DNA of 64,000 nt from assembly GCA_013359125.1 (NCBI GenBank), contig JABWCR010000013.1, positions 1-64,000 of the forward strand. Reading direction: 5' to 3'. The stretch's first letter is position 1; each line of letters opens with the position of its first letter. The DNA comes from Armatimonadota bacterium (GTDB lineage: Bacteria > Armatimonadota > Fimbriimonadia > Fimbriimonadales > GBS-DC). Below the pieces are notes generated by a model, which saw nothing but the letters and a program-made list of their open reading frames with translations, was not told the DNA's origin and did no database searches. Shown here piece by piece: positions 27,188 through 41,149 of this stretch. Made by a program: the position numbers and the translations under genes.

Positions 27188-27239
27188 CGCGCTATAATAT
27201 CCCCATGTCCGACCGAAAGCCTAAGTTCGAAACCCTCTC
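27188..27239 (+). repeat. 52-bp direct repeat, copy 2 (native mutase promoter and start)
   Basis: The second copy contains TATAAT (27193-27198) and the ATG at 27205, exactly 7 bases downstream of the box, which predicts a leaderless transcript. This copy continues into the full mutase gene, so it is the original. Confidence 0.9.
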
Positions 27240-28767
27240 CGGAGTCCCGATAGAACGGGAGTACGGCCCGCAGGAAGCCGGCAAGTACCCCTACACCCGC
27301 GGAATCCACGAAACGATGTACCGCGGCAAGCTCTGGACCACGCGCCAGTTCTCCGGCTTCGCCACGCCGCAAGAGACCAACGAGCGGTACAAGTTCCTGA
27401 TCGATCAGGGTCAGCACGGCCTCTCGGTCGCGTTCGATCTGCCAACCCTGATGGGGCGCGACCCGGACGATCCCATGTGCGAGGGCGAGGTGGGCGTCTG
27501 CGGCGTCAGCGTCGCCAGTCTGGAGGACATGGCCGTCATCTTCGACGGCATCGACTTAGGCGACATCACCACCAGCATGACCATCAACGCGCCCGCCATC
27601 ATCGTTTGGGCGATGTATCTGGCCGTGGCCGAACGGCAGGGCGTGCCGTTGGACCGCCTGGCCGGCACGCTGCAAAACGACATCCTTAAAGAGTACATCG
27701 CGCAAAAAGAATGGGTCTATCCGCCCGAGCCGCACATGAAGCTGATCACCGATACAGTGGAGTTTGCCGCCAAGCGGATGCCCAAATGGAACCCCATCAG
27801 CATCAGCGGCTACCACATTCGCGAGGCCGGATCGACCGCCGTGCAGGAGCTGGCCTTTACGCTTTCGGACGGTTTCGAGTACGTTCGCTGGGGTATCGAG
27901 CGCGGGCTGGACGTGGACGAGTTTGCGCCTCGCCTATCATTCTTCTTTAACAGCCATATCGACTTCTTTGAGGAGATTGCCAAGTTTCGCGCCGCCCGCC
28001 GCATCTGGGCGACCGAGATGCGAGAGACGTTCGGGGCGAAGAACCCGCGAAGCTGGATGCTCCGCTTCCATACCCAGACGGCGGGTTGCTCGCTCACTAT
28101 GCAACAGCCGTATGTCAACATTATCCGATCGGCGTTCGAGGCGCTGGCAGCGGTGATGGGCGGCACTCAGAGCCTGCATGTGAACAGTTTTGACGAGGCC
28201 TGGGCGCTGCCGACCGAAGAGGCCGCCATGTTGAGCCTGCGCACCCAACAGGTGATCGCCGAGGAGACGGGCGTCGTCAACACGGTCGATCCGTTAGGCG
28301 GCAGCCACTTTGTAGAAGCCATGACCGACCAGATGGAATCGGACGCGCGCGACTACTTCCGACGCATCGACGAGCAGGGAGGCGTCGTGCCCGCGCTCAA
28401 GCAGGGGTTCTTTCAACAGGAAATCGCCGATGCCAGTTATCAGTTCCAGCGCCGAGTGGATAAGGGCGAGTTCAAGATCGTGGGCGTCAACGATTACACG
28501 GTGGCCGAGGAGCCGATCCCGTTCCGCGTGCTCAAGATCGGACGCGACGCGCACGATAAGCAGGTGGCCGCATTGAAGGAGTTGAGGCGCAAGCGCGACG
28601 ACCGTGCGACCATGCTAGCGCTGAAGGGCGTAACCGAAGCGGCGAGAAAGGACATGAACATGGTCCCGCCGATCTTGGAGGCGGTGAAGGCTCTGGCGAC
28701 CCTGGGCGAGATCGTGAACGCGATGAAAGAGGTCTATGGCGAATGGCGCGAAGCGAGCGTGATTTGA
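27205..28767 (+). CDS. Acyl-CoA mutase large (catalytic) subunit, methylmalonyl-CoA mutase type
   Basis: 520 residues comprising the TIM-barrel catalytic domain only: [75 protein letters not shown] and [33 protein letters not shown]. The coenzyme B12-binding domain is absent and must be a separate small subunit outside the window. These enzymes rearrange carbon skeletons of acyl-CoAs (methylmalonyl-, isobutyryl- or hydroxyisobutyryl-CoA); the substrate is not fixed here. Its promoter and start were duplicated by the toxin-antitoxin insertion. Confidence 0.92.
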   Translation: MSDRKPKFETLSGVPIEREYGPQEAGKYPYTRGIHETMYRGKLWTTRQFSGFATPQETNERYKFLIDQGQHGLSVAFDLPTLMGRDPDDPMCEGEVGVCGVSVASLEDMAVIFDGIDLGDITTSMTINAPAIIVWAMYLAVAERQGVPLDRLAGTLQNDILKEYIAQKEWVYPPEPHMKLITDTVEFAAKRMPKWNPISISGYHIREAGSTAVQELAFTLSDGFEYVRWGIERGLDVDEFAPRLSFFFNSHIDFFEEIAKFRAARRIWATEMRETFGAKNPRSWMLRFHTQTAGCSLTMQQPYVNIIRSAFEALAAVMGGTQSLHVNSFDEAWALPTEEAAMLSLRTQQVIAEETGVVNTVDPLGGSHFVEAMTDQMESDARDYFRRIDEQGGVVPALKQGFFQQEIADASYQFQRRVDKGEFKIVGVNDYTVAEEPIPFRVLKIGRDAHDKQVAALKELRRKRDDRATMLALKGVTEAARKDMNMVPPILEAVKALATLGEIVNAMKEVYGEWREASVI

Positions 28768-28770
28768 CGG

Positions 28771-29062
28771 CTATTTAGGCGGCAAGGAGCGGGCAAAAGC
28801 CAGGCATTCGCTGACAAACCAGCCCAAATCTTCGTCCGACCGAATGGCTTCCGGCTCGACGAACACCCAGCCCAGCATCTCGCGTCCGGTCAAGTCGAAC
28901 TTCTTCTCGCGCCTTGGATGCGTTCCTTCGGTACGGCAAAGGTCGGCACGAAGCGAGTCTCAATTTTGGAGACTGCATGGCTTATGCGATCGCCATCGTT
29001 GCCGACCTTCCCTTGCTCTTTGTAGGAAACGACTTTGCTAAGACCGATGTAAGGCGAGCATG
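28771..29062 (-). pseudogene. Frameshifted fragment of a small unknown protein
   Basis: Two minus-strand frames join sensibly. The first reads [20 protein letters not shown] and [20 protein letters not shown]; a one-base shift near 28905-28920 gives [20 protein letters not shown] and [19 protein letters not shown] to the stop at 28771. No start codon or Shine-Dalgarno fits the 5' end, so it is truncated as well. I do not recognise the family with confidence. It occupies the gap after the mutase gene. Confidence 0.5.
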
Positions 29063-29070
29063 AGAGAACT

Positions 29071-29095
29071 GGAGAGCCGGGCAGACCGGCTCTCC
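29071..29095 (-). terminator. Hairpin after the 29108-30220 gene
   Basis: A perfect 10-bp stem GGAGAGCCGG/CCGGCTCTCC with a 5-base loop, 13 bases past the stop of the dockerin-like gene. No U-run follows, so it may be a processing or 3'-end stabilising hairpin rather than an intrinsic terminator. Confidence 0.5.
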
Positions 29096-29107
29096 CACCG
29101 ACAACCT

Positions 29108-30220
29108 TTAACAACCCAGACCAAACTCCTCCAGCACGATAGCCAGGTCCGTGTCGTCCACCACTCCGTCGCCGTTAACGTCGGCCGGCAGGTCTGCGCC
29201 GGATCTGCCAAACTCTTCCAGCACGATGGCTAGGTCCGTATCGTCCACGCAGCAGTCGCCGTTCACATCGCCGCCGCCCAGGACGGTGAAAGAGTACCAG
29301 TGGACCTCGTAGGGCTGATGCGTTTGGCCTGCAAAGATTCGGGCGCCGTCCGCATCGGTTACGGAGAAGCCGGCCAACACGGTCGAGGTGGTGCTGGAAC
29401 CGCTCGTTACAGCGTTCGGAAAGTCTAACAGTGCGCCTGTCCTGAAGTCGTCGTCGCACGGGCTTCCCAGATGGGTCGCCGTGTTAAATCGACCGATCGC
29501 GAGGTAGTGTTTGCCCGGTCCATAGTCGCGACGCAGAATCGACTGCAGCGTCGCTCCAGTGCCGCCGCCGGGCACCGATTCGTCGTCGTTCGAAGAGCCA
29601 GGAATGGCGTTCAGATCGCAATCGAACACATGGATCTCTGTGTCGACGTTCGTCCGACCGATCGTGCTGATTGTAATCTGGCCGGCCTTATATCGGCCAA
29701 TGTCGGTTACCGCGACGGCTTGCTTTTCGAACACTGCCACGTAATCGATCGTGGTCGAAGCCGTGCCCGTAACCCGGTAGTAGATCTCCTCCTCCTTGCC
29801 AAATCCGTACCACTGGACGAATCGGGCAGGCGTCGTAGTCGTGGAGCTGGTCTGCGCTACAGTCGTCTCCGATGCAACGCCGGCCCCCAAGGCGCATGGC
29901 CAGGCGCCCAGCGCGACTGCGGCCTGTGTCAATCCGCGAATCGAGCCCGTATGCCCGGCTGTGCCTGCAGTGGTCAAAATCAATCGATAGCGATACACGC
30001 CTCGAGCGTCCGCCACCGTCTTCACACGGAACGTGTCGATGCCCGCGAGCGTCGATGCGGTGCTGTTGCCGCGGATCTCGCTAAAGGCGCCCGCGCCCAG
30101 CGTTACAGCGTTGGCATTGGCCTTGTCGTCGTTCGGCTCCGTCTCGAAAAACGTCTGCGAAAAGGCCGCAACGGCCAAGATAGAGGCCGCCGCAACCGCA
30201 ATACAGTTGCGAAGAAGCAT
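29108..30220 (-). CDS. Exported PPC-like protein with dockerin-like tail
   Basis: 370 residues from the ATG at 30220 (GGGAGG upstream; the frame is open to 30304). Signal peptide LLRNCIAVAAASILAVAAFS, then FFETEPNDDKANANAVTLGAG, the opening of pre-peptidase C-terminal-like beta domains, and a second beta-rich region. The C-terminal module has [15 protein letters not shown] and DVNGDGVVDDTDLA and ends EEFGLGC with cysteine last. A TATAAT (30274-30279) lies upstream. Probably a surface or secreted non-catalytic protein. Confidence 0.82.
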   Translation of the reverse strand: MLLRNCIAVAAASILAVAAFSQTFFETEPNDDKANANAVTLGAGAFSEIRGNSTASTLAGIDTFRVKTVADARGVYRYRLILTTAGTAGHTGSIRGLTQAAVALGAWPCALGAGVASETTVAQTSSTTTTPARFVQWYGFGKEEEIYYRVTGTASTTIDYVAVFEKQAVAVTDIGRYKAGQITISTIGRTNVDTEIHVFDCDLNAIPGSSNDDESVPGGGTGATLQSILRRDYGPGKHYLAIGRFNTATHLGSPCDDDFRTGALLDFPNAVTSGSSTTSTVLAGFSVTDADGARIFAGQTHQPYEVHWYSFTVLGGGDVNGDCCVDDTDLAIVLEEFGRSGADLPADVNGDGVVDDTDLAIVLEEFGLGC

Positions 30221-30304
30221 GGTACATCCTCCCTTTGTCTGTGCGCCCGGCGGTACTGCTAGGGCGATAGGGATATTATATCTCGATTTCTGCAAGGTTT
30301 GCAT

Positions 30305-30729
30305 GCGGATTCAGCAGGGCGCTATCAACCTTAGCGGGGCGAGAGCCAGGGTCGTGCTAACGCGCTTCTTAGACCCTAGGCTAAGTCAGCCGAAATACGG
30401 CTCTTTTTGTTGAGTCTGCGCCGAATCGCGAGGGTTGAAAAGAGTTTGCCATGAATCCCGCCTAGGCCCTTGACAGACATGGTATAATGTTTCAACAGAG
30501 CCTGGTTGCGATGGCGCGGCAGGCCAAGGCATTAAATAATTACCTTATAAACGCGGTCAATTTTAGATTTGCAAATTCATAATAATTGAATGAACGGGAA
30601 TCTGGGTTTCCGGGGAGGCAAATAAATTGAGAAATTAGAAACTGGGATATGATTTTCAGGATAATCGATTGAAAAAACCACTTGACCTAAATCAAGACAA
30701 CGCGATGAGCGCGGAGGAAGGTGTAAGCA
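30305..30729 (+). other. AT-rich intergenic region upstream of the unknown gene
   Basis: This 425-bp stretch is much richer in A and T than its surroundings, especially 30520-30690. It holds a weak hairpin with a T-run (30388-30408, arms AGCCG/CGGCT), a TATAAT at 30483-30488, and an FNR-like dyad at 30682-30695. I see no tRNA, riboswitch or coding frame. The base composition suggests acquired DNA continuing into the next gene. Confidence 0.5.
30682..30695. promoter_or_regulatory. CRP/FNR-family binding site
   Basis: TTGAC, 4 bases (ctaa), ATCAA: nine of ten half-site bases match the FNR consensus TTGAT-N4-ATCAA, and the dyad extends by one more pair (c/g). It sits 35 bases before the ATG at 30730. 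No FNR-family gene is in the window. Confidence 0.5.
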
Positions 30730-31716
30730 ATGAAGCAGATCCCCCCCCCCGATGTTATTCGGACAGAAATCGGCCAAACGGCCAAGGAGGAGAATCCAAT
30801 GAAAAGTGAAGATAAGATGCAGCGCAGACAAAGACCGGCCAATGGGCCAAGGAGAGACATGGAAATGTTCAGAATCCAGAACAATAAAGATCAATCTGTA
30901 GTTCGAGAAAACAAAGTTAATGAGAATGCAATGAAAATAGACGGAACCTTAGTAATACTGGTCGCCGCGAGCGAATCTGGAGACATCCGTGAAGTCCATC
31001 TTGGCGATAGTATTGAGGACAACGAATACGTTCAGGCGGTCGTCCTTTATGGTTCTGACAAGATAGTCTTTACAAAGTGGAAAAAAGAAGACGATTGGGT
31101 GCAGGCAAAACGAATCTGTCTTGGGATGAGGCTGGGAGCATGCGCCAGTCGGTTCTTCCTGTTCAAGTTTCAGGAAGGCGGCTGCGTTCTGCACGTGTGG
31201 GTCGCGCCGGAGCCAGACAAGGCCGTCAAAGCGAAACTCTACCAACTATCGAAGGAGGATGTTGAGAATTGCTTAAACGGCGACAACTCGTCGTGGATGG
31301 GCAAATCGCCGACTCAACCGAACAGTGCCCAGAATGGACATCTACAGGAGACCAAGGATAGTGCGAACCTTCTCGCTTTTTACAGCGGCGAGTTATCGGG
31401 CGATTCAGCCTGGGTAGAAAAGACTCTCAGGCTGGTCAATTCCAGTTCCTTGCGCGCAGTCTTGTTCACAAAGCGCGATCTTGCAGCTATTTTTGGACGA
31501 GAGCGCATTACTGCGCGCCTTTGGGAGCAGATCGGCAAAGGGCTTTGCCAGGTCGGTTTAGTCATGTGGCCGCTCATAGGCTGGCAAGAATGTAGCCACA
31601 TCCTCGTGCTCCCGTTGGACGAACTCAACGGGCGGTATAAGGACGTTGTCAAGATAGAGAACCCGGTCGACGCATACAACTGGATCGTCAGGTCCTTTGA
31701 AAAACGATCGGCCTAG
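30730..31716 (+). CDS. Unrecognised protein with C10 tract and nested starts
   Basis: 328 residues from ATG 30730 (GGAGGAAGG upstream). I do not recognise a domain. No signal peptide or membrane segment is visible. Two similar-looking parts share ILVAASESGDIREVHLGDSI / LLAFYSGELSGDSAWVEKTL and VQAVVLYGSDKIVFTKW / LRAVLFTKRDLAAIFG and end in related strands (CVLHVWVAPE / SHILVLPLDE), so it may be an internal duplication. A run of ten C (30741-30750) follows the fourth codon. In-frame ATGs at 30799 and 30859 each have their own AAGGAG. Composition is AT-richer than neighbours. Confidence 0.7.
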   Translation: MKQIPPPDVIRTEIGQTAKEENPMKSEDKMQRRQRPANGPRRDMEMFRIQNNKDQSVVRENKVNENAMKIDGTLVILVAASESGDIREVHLGDSIEDNEYVQAVVLYGSDKIVFTKWKKEDDWVQAKRICLGMRLGACASRFFLFKFQEGGCVLHVWVAPEPDKAVKAKLYQLSKEDVENCLNGDNSSWMGKSPTQPNSAQNGHLQETKDSANLLAFYSGELSGDSAWVEKTLRLVNSSSLRAVLFTKRDLAAIFGRERITARLWEQIGKGLCQVGLVMWPLIGWQECSHILVLPLDELNGRYKDVVKIENPVDAYNWIVRSFEKRSA

Positions 31717-31730
31717 TCAGGGATCCATTC

Positions 31731-31765
31731 GGGTCGCCCGCATTGGAAACTGCGCGCGGCGACCC
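31731..31765 (+). terminator. Hairpin between the unknown gene and the rRNA promoters
   Basis: Arms GGGTCGCC and GGCGACCC (8 bp, perfect) around a 19-base loop, 14 bases after the stop codon and just before the first rRNA promoter. No U-run follows. It may end the upstream transcript or insulate the rRNA operon. Confidence 0.4.
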
Positions 31766-31771
31766 GACCCC

Positions 31772-31801
31772 TTGACATTCCCCTCGCCCATGGGGTAAAG
31801 T
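31772..31801 (+). promoter_or_regulatory. rRNA operon promoter P1
   Basis: TTGACA (31772-31777), an 18-base spacer ending ATGGGG, and TAAAGT (31796-31801). It lies about 240 bases before 16S. Confidence 0.75.
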
Positions 31802-31855
31802 CTGCGTCCCCCAAGGCTGGCAGGGCGAGAACTTTGCGGAAATTTCTGCAAGGGC

Positions 31856-31885
31856 TTGACAATCCTGCCGACAATGGGGTAAGAT
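31856..31885 (+). promoter_or_regulatory. rRNA operon promoter P2
   Basis: TTGACA (31856-31861), an 18-base spacer also ending ATGGGG, and TAAGAT (31880-31885). It shares the ATGGGGTAA core and the following CCGTCC/GCGTCC with P1, so the pair probably arose by duplication. Confidence 0.75.
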
Positions 31886-32035
31886 TACCGTCCGCCCGAT
31901 CAGAGGCATCGAGCGGTTTGCAAATGTTCCTTGAAAACCAGGCAGGTTTCGACAGCGATCTTGCGAGCTTGGTTTAATCCAAACAAATGAAACAGGGCGC
32001 ACGCGGGCTTCGGCTCGTTTGCGTTTGTTAAACTT

Positions 32036-33566
<1,531 letters not shown>

Positions 33567-33666
33567 TCAACGGAGAATCGACCAAGCTCGAAACAACACG
33601 ATCGCATCCGTCGATCGCCTGCCTGGCTTTGAAGGAACGGCAGCTTAACAAAAGCGCGAACAAAGC

Positions 33667-33743
33667 GGGGCCATAGCTCAGATGGCTAGAGCGCACCCCT
33701 GATAAGGGTGAGGTCATTGGTTCGACTCCAATTGGCCCCACCA
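33667..33743 (+). tRNA. tRNA-Ile (GAT)
   Basis: 77 bases including the encoded CCA. The acceptor stem GGGGCCA pairs with TGGCCCC, the anticodon loop is ctgataa with GAT, and the T loop is gttcgactc. Standard 16S-23S spacer tRNA. Confidence 0.97.
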
Positions 33744-33753
33744 TCCAATCAAA

Positions 33754-33828
33754 GGGGGCGTAGCTCAGCGGGAGAGCGCCTGCTTTGCAAGCAGGATGTC
33801 GCCGGTTCGAATCCGGCCGCCTCCACCA
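33754..33828 (+). tRNA. tRNA-Ala (TGC)
   Basis: 75 bases with encoded CCA. The acceptor GGGGGCG pairs with CGCCTCC and contains the G3-U70 alanine identity pair. The anticodon loop is tttgcaa with TGC. Second spacer tRNA, 10 bases after tRNA-Ile. Confidence 0.97.
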
Positions 33829-34014
33829 ATCAGCGACCTCGGCGTCGAGGGCTCCAAGGAGCCTTGGCCGCCGGAGTTAAAAGAACGGCACCACGATCGC
33901 AACGGGACAGAGCGCCCCTGCGGTCTTAAGCAACAAAGCGCCTTGAAAGTCGAATTGGAAAAAAGCATCAAACGATGCGTCTGAGTTGTCCAACGACGAA
34001 AGATTTCGGAATAT

Positions 34015-37291
<3,277 letters not shown>

Positions 37292-37363
37292 ATGTTCCAT
37301 CATTCATCGACAACGCAGACGCATCCCCAATTCGACTCTCTAGGCGCTCAAAAGCCAAACAGT

Positions 37364-37481
37364 TTGGGGCGGCCATAGCGGAGGGGAAACACCCGTTCCC
37401 ATCTCGAACACGGCAGTGAAGAACTCCAGCGCCGACGGTACTGCTCTGGTAACGGAGTGGGAGAATAGGACGCCGCCCCAA
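37364..37481 (+). rRNA. rrf: 5S ribosomal RNA
   Basis: About 118 bases. The terminal stem ttggggcgg pairs with ccgccccaa. The interior has cccgttcccatctcgaacac and gtgggagaatagg, both typical of 5S. It sits 72 bases after 23S. Confidence 0.95.
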
Positions 37482-37490
37482 TTCAATCTC

Positions 37491-37528
37491 AAAAGAGCCT
37501 CCAGCAATGGAGGCTCTTTTGCTTTTTT
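37491..37528 (+). terminator. rRNA operon terminator
   Basis: A perfect 13-bp stem aaaagagcctcca/tggaggctctttt with loop gcaa, followed by gctttttt. A strong intrinsic terminator 10 bases after 5S. Confidence 0.95.
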
Positions 37529-37570
37529 AACTCCTTCTTGCGTATAATTTCTATCGATAGGAGGCTCCCG

Positions 37571-40500
37571 ATGTATCGAAAACTAATCAGTGCAGCGTTG
37601 CTAGCCCCAGCCTTTATAGCCGTCGCTTCCGCTCAATGGAGCCAACCGCCGTTCCAAAACGACTTCAAACTCATCGACCTCCTCCAAACGCCCTGGTTCG
37701 CCGCCCCGCCCCAACAACCCACGGACGGCCACCAAGCGCTCATCTTCCGCAACCAACAGCGCCTCAGCGAAGACGGTACGATCCCGCACGGCGCGCTCCT
37801 CGCCGCAAAGGCCCAACTCGACGAAGCGCTCCAATTCCATTACGGCCCAGGCGTCCAAATGGCCGGAGTCGTCCGGCCCAACTGGGTCTGGCTCGGCCCA
37901 GGCAATATCGGCGGCCGAATACGAGCAATCCTGATCCACCCGACCAATCACAATACGATGTATGCAGGCGCGGCCTCCGGCGGCGTCTGGCGCACCAATT
38001 CGGCCGGCGCCAACTGGTTCCCTATCGGAGACTTTCTCGCCTCCATCTCCATATCGTGCATGGCCTTCGAACCCGGCAATCCAAACGTTATCTATGTCGG
38101 CACGGGAGAGAGCTTCACAGGCGGAAACGAAGGCGCTTCTCTCTATAGCTCCATGAGAGGCGCAGGAATCTTCAAATCGACGGATGCCGGCCAAACCTGG
38201 AACCAAATCCTAACCACCGACGGCTCCGAGTTCTATTACGTCAACCGGATCGCTATCTCGCCGACTAGCGCGGCCATCATGCTCGTTGCCACCAACGCCG
38301 GACTCTTCTACACGTTTAACGGCGGCGGCGCATGGATCTATGGAAAGATCGGCGCCAACAACATTACCCAGCGCGTAGTCGATGTGGACTTCCATCCCAC
38401 CGATGGCAATCGCGCCGTAGCCGGTCTCGCCAACGGATCGGCGCTCTATTCCACCGATGGGGGGCGCAACTGGCAGACCGCGACCGGATTGGGCGGAGCC
38501 CGGGTCGAACTGGCCTATGCTCGAAGCGCGCCCGCCACAGTCTGGGCCTCCGTAGACCGAAACCTCGGAGAGGTCTGGCGCTCGACAGACGGCGGCCAGA
38601 CTTACTCTAGACGCAATACCGGCAACAACTATCTCGCCGTTCAAACCACCTCGATCGGATACTGGACCAATGCCCTTTGGGTCGATCCGACCGACGCAAA
38701 CCGCGTCGTCGTCGGCGGTATTGATCTTTGGCGCGGAACCGATAATGGCACATCGCTTCCCTTGACTAGAGTCAGCGACTGGCAGCTCGCCCCGGCCCAA
38801 TCCGCTCACGCCGACCACCATGCGATCGTCCATCATCCAACTTATGGAACGGGCGGCGCCAACAACCGCACCGTCTTCTTCGGCAACGATGGCGGCGTAT
38901 ACCGCACTAACGACGTAACCGCCGTTACGACCAATACAGGCTGGACCGCGCTCAACAACGAACTGGGCGTAACCCAGTTCTATCACGGCATTGCCAGCGC
39001 CGACGGCCGCACAATATTCGGCGGTACTCAGGACAACGGCACGATCAGAACGCGAGGCGGCACGGAAAACTGGACGCAGTTCCTCGGCGGCGACGGCGGA
39101 TTCGTCGCGGCAGACCGAGCCGATAGCAACGCGCTGTACGGCTCTAGCCAATATGGCGGCATAGCCCGATCCACCGACGGCGGCGCTACCTCGCAATTCA
39201 TCAACGGCCAACATTGGAACGGTACGGCCTGGGTCTGGAAGGCTGCGCCTTACCGCATCACAGACGCCCAGAATCAGACCATCAACTTTATCGCCCCGTT
39301 CATTCTCGACCCCAACAACTCCGACCGCGCCTACGTGGGCGGCCGATCCCTCTGGCGATCCAACGATGTCAAGACTGCCAACACCGCGACAACCGGACCG
39401 ACATGGACCGCAATTCGAGGTCCAATAACGGGCAATCCCAACATCTCGGCCATCGCCGTCGCCAGAGGCAACTCGAACGTCCTATGGATCGCGTACACCA
39501 ATGGCCAAATCTACTTTAGCGCCAATGCGACTAACGCGACTCCAACCTTTACGCGCGTCGACCTCAACGACCCCAATCTGCCCAAGCGCTGGGTCTCCAA
39601 ACTGCTCATAGACCCGCTCAATCACCGCCGGGTCTATGTCTCCTTCATGGGCTATCAGCCTCGCAACTTTTGGGTAACCGAAAACGACGGCACAAACTGG
39701 ACCCAAAGGACAGGCAACGGCGTCGCCGCACAATCCCTTCCTAACGTGCCGGTTTCAACCATTGCCCTCTCGCCTCGAAAGCGCGGATGGCTCTATGCAG
39801 GCACCGACGTCGGCGTTTACACCTCCTTCGACGACGGCCGAACCTGGAAGCCGACCAACGACGGCCCGGTCAACGTAACGGTCGACGAACTCTTCTGGAA
39901 GAACCCGGACACCCTTGTCGCTGCCACACATGGACGCGGCATGTACGCAGCGACCATCTACCGCCGGACGGGCGATGCGGACGGCAACGACCTTGTCGAC
40001 GACGCGGACCTCGCGCTCGTATTGACCGACTTCGGACAAACCGGCGTGCGCGCGGGCGACCTCAACGACAGCGGCAACGTGGACGACACCGACCTGGCCG
40101 TCGTGCTCGAAAATTTCGGGAAAGGAACCGACTACGCCGTGCTCTCAAATCCGGCGACAGGAGTCCCCCCCACAAAACTCGCCGTCAATCACGTTACCAA
40201 CCGTCTCTACGTCTCTTGCGAAACCGACAAAACGGTCGAAGTCTACAACTTGATCGACAACTCCCGCATCACGGCCATCAATCTCAACCTGACCCAAAAC
40301 ACGCATCGCCCAGGCTACATCGCTGTCAACCCGAACACGAACAAGATCTATGTCATGATCGAAAGCTTCGATCGTAACGTCAGCTCTCAGATAAAGGTCA
40401 TCGATGGATGGAACAACAGCATCGTCAAGACCATTTCCCTTGGTGGATCGGGCGCGGGCGGGGTCGGCGTCAATCCAGGTACCAATCGCGTCTACGCCGC

Positions 40501-41089
40501 CTACGTCATCGACGACGTCAACAACATTCCAGGACTGGCCGTAATCGATGGAGCGACAGACGCCAAACTGACACAGATCGCTTGCTCGTCGACAGGCTTC
40601 GAGGCGACCGCCGTCTATGGCATCGCCGTCAACCGATTCACCAACAAGATTTACATGCTCTACCGCGGCGGCACACAGCTCGACGTGTTCAACGGCGCCA
40701 ACAACACAAGGATCAAGTCGCTAAACATCGGCAATCAGTCGGTCGAGATTGCGGTCAATCCCTTCACCAACAAAATCTACACCGCTAACCTATCCCGCAG
40801 CCGCGTCGAAGTGTTCGACGGAACGACCGACGAGTTTGAGACTTCGTTCAATAATCACCAGTCGCTTTATGGAATAGCGGTCGATCCGTTCCTCAACCAC
40901 GGCTACCTCGTCCGCGGCGGGACGCCGGGCTCAATTCGGGTCATCAATCTGGCCAACGGCGCGACCATCAAAAACATAACCGTTCAAAACGAACCGCGCT
41001 ACGCCGCTCTCAACCCTTATACCAACAGGGTCTACTGCACCAACGGCTCTAGCAGGACCTACTCGGTCATCGAACGCCCGGCAAGGTGA
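37571..41089 (+). CDS. Large exported BNR/VPS10-like and YVTN propeller protein with internal dockerin-like module
   Basis: 1172 residues from ATG 37571 (AGGAGG upstream, TATAAT at 37543-37548). Signal peptide, then about 800 residues of BNR/sortilin-like propeller repeats (IFKSTDAGQTWNQIL, ALYSTDGGRNWQTATG, VWRSTDGGQTYSRR, GVYTSFDDGRTWKPT). At about 810-860 is a dockerin-like module (GDADGNDLVDDADLA, DLNDSGNVDDTDLA) without the paired cysteines. A second propeller of NP-x-TN-x-IY repeats (VNPNTNKIYVM, VNPFTNKIYTA) follows to the end. Here the module is an inter-domain linker rather than a tail. Probably a surface binding protein. Confidence 0.85.
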   Translation: MYRKLISAALLAPAFIAVASAQWSQPPFQNDFKLIDLLQTPWFAAPPQQPTDGHQALIFRNQQRLSEDGTIPHGALLAAKAQLDEALQFHYGPGVQMAGVVRPNWVWLGPGNIGGRIRAILIHPTNHNTMYAGAASGGVWRTNSAGANWFPIGDFLASISISCMAFEPGNPNVIYVGTGESFTGGNEGASLYSSMRGAGIFKSTDAGQTWNQILTTDGSEFYYVNRIAISPTSAAIMLVATNAGLFYTFNGGGAWIYGKIGANNITQRVVDVDFHPTDGNRAVAGLANGSALYSTDGGRNWQTATGLGGARVELAYARSAPATVWASVDRNLGEVWRSTDGGQTYSRRNTGNNYLAVQTTSIGYWTNALWVDPTDANRVVVGGIDLWRGTDNGTSLPLTRVSDWQLAPAQSAHADHHAIVHHPTYGTGGANNRTVFFGNDGGVYRTNDVTAVTTNTGWTALNNELGVTQFYHGIASADGRTIFGGTQDNGTIRTRGGTENWTQFLGGDGGFVAADRADSNALYGSSQYGGIARSTDGGATSQFINGQHWNGTAWVWKAAPYRITDAQNQTINFIAPFILDPNNSDRAYVGGRSLWRSNDVKTANTATTGPTWTAIRGPITGNPNISAIAVARGNSNVLWIAYTNGQIYFSANATNATPTFTRVDLNDPNLPKRWVSKLLIDPLNHRRVYVSFMGYQPRNFWVTENDGTNWTQRTGNGVAAQSLPNVPVSTIALSPRKRGWLYAGTDVGVYTSFDDGRTWKPTNDGPVNVTVDELFWKNPDTLVAATHGRGMYAATIYRRTGDADGNDLVDDADLALVLTDFGQTGVRAGDLNDSGNVDDTDLAVVLENFGKGTDYAVLSNPATGVPPTKLAVNHVTNRLYVSCETDKTVEVYNLIDNSRITAINLNLTQNTHRPGYIAVNPNTNKIYVMIESFDRNVSSQIKVIDGWNNSIVKTISLGGSGAGGVGVNPGTNRVYAAYVIDDVNNIPGLAVIDGATDAKLTQIACSSTGFEATAVYGIAVNRFTNKIYMLYRGGTQLDVFNGANNTRIKSLNIGNQSVEIAVNPFTNKIYTANLSRSRVEVFDGTTDEFETSFNNHQSLYGIAVDPFLNHGYLVRGGTPGSIRVINLANGATIKNITVQNEPRYAALNPYTNRVYCTNGSSRTYSVIERPAR

Positions 41090-41149
41090 TAAAACGATCG
41101 CTTCTGAAACTCTGTCAGACGAGCCGACCTATAGGGTACACTTGTCTAC

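Noticed and set aside
30388-30409. Small RNA or tRNA ending at the weak terminator
   Set aside because: I could not fold 30300-30390 into a tRNA or known sRNA, and the stem is only 5 bp.
30470-30488. TTGACA and TATAAT pair upstream of the unknown gene
   Set aside because: The spacer is only 7 bases, too short for a sigma-70 promoter; the TATAAT alone may still be used.
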